The translations under genes were made by a program, and so were the position numbers. The notes beneath the pieces are model-generated. The model saw only the letters and a program-made list of their open reading frames with translations. It was not told the DNA's origin and did no database searches. Shown here one piece after another: positions 59,016 through 64,000 of a stretch of 64,000 nucleotides of DNA. Origin of the DNA: Micropterix aruncella (Eukaryota > Arthropoda > Insecta > Lepidoptera > Micropterigidae); contig OX155962.1 of assembly GCA_944548615.1 (NCBI GenBank), forward strand, positions 2,569,298 through 2,633,297, written 5' to 3'. Numbering within the stretch: the stretch's first letter is position 1; each line of letters starts with the position of its first letter.

Positions 59016-59079
59016 TGGAAGGATTAGGTTTGTGCAATGCCATTCATATATAAAATGAAAACTCATTTACCGCGTGTTG

Positions 59080-59184
59080 CAACGTTTCAGCGATATTGCA
59101 ACCGCCGTTGTTCAGCGTAGAAAACGAATGTCCCCTTTCCAGTCTACCCTGGACAACGGCGGTTGCGACATTGCCGAAACGTCG
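59080..59184. repeat. Inverted repeat, 42-bp arms
   Basis: Arms 59080-59121 and 59143-59184 match at 35 of 42 positions (shared GCAACCGCCGTTGT and CGTTTC). It may be the end structure of a retroelement, but the class is not established. Confidence 0.8.
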
Positions 59185-59734
59185 GGTGCTACAAATTTCA
59201 AGCGTTAAATTCGTTTTTACCTTATTTATAATGACAACCGCGATAGTCATCAATTCCAAATGCCAGTTGTTTGACATTAATATATTTGAAAAGCGGTAAT
59301 ATAGCCAAATTGGCATGCAAATACATACATACATATGCAGTGAAAATATAACCCTCCTTTTGGCAGTCAGGAAATAAATCATAGCACTCAGTACGAACCG
59401 AACCACACTCATAATTTCATCACAAGTAAAAGTGTTTACCGCCCAACAAAGTGGGCACGGGTCAGCTATTATAGTTTATAATAATCGTATTAGATACTTA
59501 AAGCTACACAGTCAACTTACTTTAAAAATATGTTCTAAAGTAAGTTGTGAGTATCAATTGTGTTGTCATGAAATAGAAAATAATATGGTCCTACAAATAC
59601 ATAATACAATTAATTATCGTAGAGAACATAAAATAGTCATAAAAACATAATAGTCAATAAAATGTTAAAAATGTCAAGATAAATAATGAACATCAAAATG
59701 AAAATAGTTCAATCGCCTAATTAGAATTCGTTTA
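59185..59734. other. Unassigned interval
   Basis: No gene; the short ORF at 59432-59650 has no domain. Confidence 0.55.
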
Positions 59735-60003
59735 TTTTTATTTTTTTTTTATTTTATTTATTTAGGAAAACAAACAGTTACAATAGGTACTTATACTAAA
59801 TTTCTTATAAAGCATGTGACAATAACCAAAATCATGTTTCCGAAAGTTAAACAAGTCAACAAAAGTTTTATATATAAATTTATAAATTTTATAATTTATA
59901 AAAAAATATTTAACTATGTTAATCTACCAGGCGGGGGAAGGAAGGGAGATGTGGGAGTGAACGGAGATGTGGGAGTGAAGGGAGATGTGGGAGTAAAAAA
60001 ATA

Positions 60004-60260
<257 letters not shown>

Positions 60261-60361
60261 CACACACACACATACATATATACCTACATATATAAATTAA
60301 ATGCATGGTTTACCGGAGATGAAAGTTATATTTATAAAAATATAATAGATTTAACTCAAAA

Positions 60362-61049
60362 TTAATCAGAAGTTTTTAGTATTTCAACAATAGCTGATTT
60401 AAATGCACCAATAGAGGTTGCAAAGACATCGACGTCGGAAAATTTGGTGTTATAAGAGTGGCAGGTCCTATATAAGAAGCTATTGCGTGCTGAATTAGTT
60501 TTTACGACGGGAAGGTGGAATAATCTATGTGATCGCGTTTGACGTGAGGGAACACTTAATTTGATCTTCTCTACGATCGATATTGAGTCAACTGAATTAT
60601 TTAATAGTTTATGAAGATAGGTGAGGTCTATCAGGGATCTACGATTTTGCAGTGACAGCATGTTGTGTATTGTAAGGGATTCGGCATACGAGGAAGGTTG
60701 TACATATGACATATAGTTTAAGCGTTTCAAAAATTTCCGTTGTACTGCTTCTATTCTAGAGATATACGTAACATACTGAGGATTCCAAACGACGGAAGCA
60801 AATTCTAAATGGCTTCTGACGTAACAATTAAATAACAATTTCAGAGTGTCAGTCGATTTGAAAACTGTCGAGACTCTAAGAATGAATCCTAGTAGTTTAT
60901 TCGCTTTCATGATTGCATAATCTATATGATCAGCAAAGATCATTTTGCTATCGAGCATCACTCCAAGGTCTCGAACAGATGTCACTGATTCTAATCGGTT
61001 ACCATTTAGATGATAAGTATGAGGAATATTAGAGGATTTAGGATATCAT
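60362..61049 (-). pseudogene. LINE ORF2, RT C-terminal part
   Basis: The frame begins in the region after the YADD box. It reads HLNGNRLESVTSVRDLGVML, the FADHI and ANKLLGFILR helix, YVRSHLEFASVVWNPQY with RIEAVQRKFLKRLNY, and ends with FKSAIVEIL. These blocks are standard for CR1/Jockey-group ORF2 thumbs. The frame is open for about 220 codons, so this copy is comparatively young. The 5' truncation removes endonuclease and polymerase core. Confidence 0.88.
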
Positions 61050-61125
61050 ACTATTATCTCTAAATAAGGTGGCCTTTTGATTTATGTTTAAACTAGGGTA
61101 TTTTCTCGTTTCTACGTGATTTTTT

Positions 61126-61724
61126 AACCGACTTCAAAAAAAGGAGGAGGTTATCAATTCGGTTGCATCTATTTTTCTGGATATACTTGCAGATTGGTCC
61201 AATTTTTATCAAAATCCTGTTCTGATGATGGAACCCATTAGGAACTGAGGGAACTCCTGAAATATTATCATATGAAGTTGAAAATGCATGTTTATTCAAT
61301 TCCGAGAAAATGTATTTATTTTTAGGGTAAGCATGACCTGATACAATACCCTGGGTTGGCTCCCGACGAGGGAACTTCTCAACGGTCAACAGAACAGACA
61401 CGAAATTTTGTACACTCATTCAGTTATGATAGCCGTTTTACCATGACATGGCTGCTGCACCCAGGGTTGGCTCCTGACGAGGAGACTCCTTAACGGCCAA
61501 CAGCACAGACACGAAATTTCGTATATGCATTCTATTACGACAGCCCGTTCTAAGTTTCACCATGACAGGACTGCGGCACCCAGGGTTGGTTTCCAACGAG
61601 GTAACTCCTCAACGGTCAACAGCACAGTCACAAAATTTTGTATACGTTCTCAATTATGATAGCCCGTTCTAACTATCACTGTGATATGGCTGCTGCACTA
61701 ATAAAACATTTTTGAAGTCGGTTT
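61126..61724. mobile_element. Family 5 element with CGACTTC ends and tandem repeats
   Basis: AACCGACTTCAAAAA (61126) and TTTTTGAAGTCGGTT (to 61723) are perfect inverted ends. Inside, three units of about 118 bp (from about 61350, 61457 and 61576) share CACCCAGGGTTGGCT, ACTCCTCAACGGTCAACAG and ACGAAATTT. No ORF. AGGAGGAGGTTATCAATTCG next to the left end is a repeat I recall from many insect genomes. Confidence 0.82.
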
Positions 61725-62375
61725 ATTTTTGTTAAAATTTTGTGTAATATTTATATTTTGGTAACACAGCATTCCAATGCAATTTTCTTTCGACAATGGA
61801 AACTCGTTTAAGACAATACATTTAAAACTTTTCCCGTGCGAAACCGGATAAGGTAGCTTGTGTTATCATAATACAGCGAGTGATCTCACTGCTACATTGC
61901 AGCTCTGTAGTAAATGTAAATGAGGAGTGAGTTCCATATCGGAAGTGTAAGGCAAAAGTAACCTATCAGAACTCACTAGGTCTGCGATAAGATAATGGTT
62001 GTTTCATTTCCGTTCAAAGCTCAAACCGGCCTTTCGAGTCCCATTCTGCATTTTATTAGATGCAACGAGTCTACATATCCCAGAAAGTAATAGAGGGTGT
62101 GTTGCATAAAACAGTCGAAATGCATAGAATCGAAACAAAACACTTTTGAGATAATAATCCTCGCATGATGAAATAGAATTAAAGAGGTTACATTTTTTTT
62201 TTTCCTAAAATTAAATTAAGTCATAAAATAAATGGCGCAAGAGATGGTCTCAAGAACCTATAAATTATTACGATATTTCAGTCCCAAAAAGTTCAAAATT
62301 TTAGGTCATATGCGTAAACCACGCAGACAACGCTAATTTCCACAATATTACCTCACTGCCAGATCGAGAAAATTA
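61725..62375. other. Unassigned interval
   Basis: No gene or recognised element. Confidence 0.55.
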
Positions 62376-62849
62376 GGGGCCATCCACATATTACGTAATC
62401 ACCGAGGGGGAGGGGGGTTGGAGCTGAGGCTTACGCTTGATTACGTGGGGGGGGGGAAGGGTGCTCGTCCTGATTACGTAATCAACTTTGGTCACTGCAT
62501 CGCATATTTTTTGGTCCAAACCTGCACGGAAATGCTGCAGTGTCACGCCGAAGATACCCCCGTTCCGCACGCGCGATGTGCGTAGATGCTCCACGCGCTC
62601 GTCTGCGATTGAGATTTGTAAAATAAACCAAAGAGTTTGAAATTTTGTAATTACTTTAAATTAGTAAACTAGATTTTTAAAAGCACTTTACAAATACTGG
62701 GTTCACGATTCATCACATTTTCCGCAAATTCGGTTGATTACGTAATCTTTGGGGGGGGGGGGATCAGGTCACTGATTACGTCTGTTGACATGGGGGAGGG
62801 GCGGTCCGAAAATCCCAAAAACGTCATTACGTAATATGTGGATGGCCCC
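62376..62849. mobile_element. Harbinger-type MITE
   Basis: The terminal inverted repeats are 24 bp and perfect (GGGGCCATCCACATATTACG and on). The target duplication is TTA (62373-62375, 62850-62852), the PIF/Harbinger size. Subterminal GATTACGTAATCA palindromes occur at several points, and two G-tracts lie inside (62404-62460 and 62751-62763). It has no transposase, so a related one would have to act in trans. Confidence 0.88.
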
Positions 62850-62852
62850 TTA

Positions 62853-64000
62853 CCGATTAGTCATCTAATTAATAATTGATTAAACTGCGTGGATCTAGTC
62901 TATCTAATACAATTCCGGACCCTTTTCGGAAATATAAGTCAGTCTACATAATTAAATTGATTCGTTGCAAAGATAATTACGGGTAGAACTTGTATGATTT
63001 TCTCTGATGTCGTGAGTCGATGATCAGAGCCCAACTTTGTTTCCTCGGAGTAGTACATGCGGTAGCATAAACACAATGTTTAATATTTGGACCATTTAAT
63101 TATCCAAAAAAAAGGTATTAGAAGAGATTAACGTCAGATGAGAGTGAATAATTATACTAATTGTAAGTGCTTATACATCGATAGAATTGCTAATGGTGGG
63201 GTAATTTTCGTGTGAATTAATATTTACGATCGTGAAGGACGCTCTTTTTTATACAATGTTAAATCTGCAGCGTATGAAAGGCTCGTTTAATGAAATTATT
63301 ATCTCTATCGAATACTATTAGTCATCAAGCTTATCTCATTAAATCTCATTAAAATGACATTATTATCTCATTAAAATGAAATTATTATCTCTTCGACTAT
63401 TATCTCTTAGTCATCAAGCAATTGGACAATGTTGCCTGTTAAATTACGTTAACTGTCTCGTGGTATTAGAAATGTTTGTTGATTTAACTCTAGCATAAAC
63501 GGTATTCATCGGTATGCATCAATCGATATATTTGCTGAATCAAACAACGGATTCAAAAAAAAGAAGACGAGGGAGGATATTTTATGTTAGTGTATTTTAG
63601 ATGTATTTCAGTTACCTCTTTACCGATGCTTTATAACCCACGTTAGAGATGATTAGAATCCCCTTTACCGCGACTCTGTGGTCCGTTTTAGAGAAGGACC
63701 ACCGTTCGCGGTGCATGGCAATGGCTGTCACCAGAGGTTAGCAATGGAAGAAAACATCTTGTGCGGTTCGGTGGATGATCTAAGATTCTCGGACGCGTAT
63801 TCGAGCTTGCTTAGCGTTTACTGTGATTTATTGACATTTATATCTGACTCCAATATTATATCGCGCGTGGCAATATTCGCGTGGGAAATTTAAATTATTT
63901 TCTAGCGGGGCAAATGAATTATGACATTGTGACGTAAACCCTATACTATCTTAGCCCATTTTCTATTATATGTAATTATATTCTGTGTAAGTACCTCTAT
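62853..64000. other. Unassigned interval
   Basis: 63290-63420 has a short local duplication built on CTCATTAAAATGA and TTATTATCTC. The ORF at 63678-63893 is unrecognised. No gene is called. Confidence 0.5.

Noticed and set aside
59080..59184. Hammerhead ribozyme of a Penelope-like element
   Set aside because: CGAAAC is present but no CTGATGA core was found on either strand.
63678..63893. 71-codon ORF
   Set aside because: No domain and no supporting context.

Overview
The window is AT-rich, intergenic-looking insect DNA made almost entirely of transposable elements (TEs) and their decay products. I recognise no intact host gene, rRNA, tRNA or CRISPR array. An insect is suggested by the mix of mariner and DD41D (rosa-like) Tc1/mariner elements, a Helitron with an insect-type terminus, an R1-clade LINE, several CR1/Jockey-group LINE fragments, LTR elements, a Harbinger MITE and a hAT-like MITE. 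The order is not certain; Lepidoptera is a weak guess from the AACCGACTTC repeat family and the Helitron ends.

Region by region. 0-6 kb: decayed mariners, and a CR1-group LINE fragment and a deleted mariner that both landed in one older dispersed repeat. 6-12.4 kb: a 408-bp tandem duplication, foldback structures and two LINE remnants on the minus strand. 12.5-22.2 kb: a minus-strand LTR element with very long terminal repeats, PBS, PPT and a retropepsin-like ORF but no recognisable polymerase. 22.2-30 kb: a GC-rich dispersed repeat, a DD41D transposase remnant and long AT microsatellites. 31.6-34 kb: an LTR with a triplicated primer-binding site, then two Helitrons arranged head to tail. 34.9-36.3 kb: a nearly complete DD41D element with TIRs and a TA duplication. 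38-43 kb: a Helitron end, a solo LTR inside a foldback element, and tandem repeat copies. 43.7-48.5 kb: a Harbinger nuclease fragment, a hAT-like hairpin MITE and a LINE 3' end. 48.5-51.8 kb: a YqaJ-type nuclease pseudogene followed by a PIN/FEN-like nuclease pseudogene, closed by an inverted copy of the YqaJ 3' end. 52.3-57.7 kb: a three-level nest of retroelements with readable target-site duplications (TSDs). 58-64 kb: a Jockey/CR1-group LINE, a tandem-repeat element and a Harbinger MITE.

Five dispersed repeat families with several copies here are numbered for reference. Family 1 has the core CACCCCAAGACTTTCCCGGC. Family 2 is GC-rich and carries GGGCGAACCCGTCACC. Family 3 is the repeat hit by three other TEs. 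Family 4 has copies at 7978 and 48158. Family 5 has AACCGACTTC ends.

The parts do not form a working pathway: the region is a stratified record of insertions. The best candidates for something new are the YqaJ/PIN-like nuclease module with its inverted repeat, the LINE insertion that looks like a 3' transduction, the mosaic long-LTR element, and the triplicated PBS.
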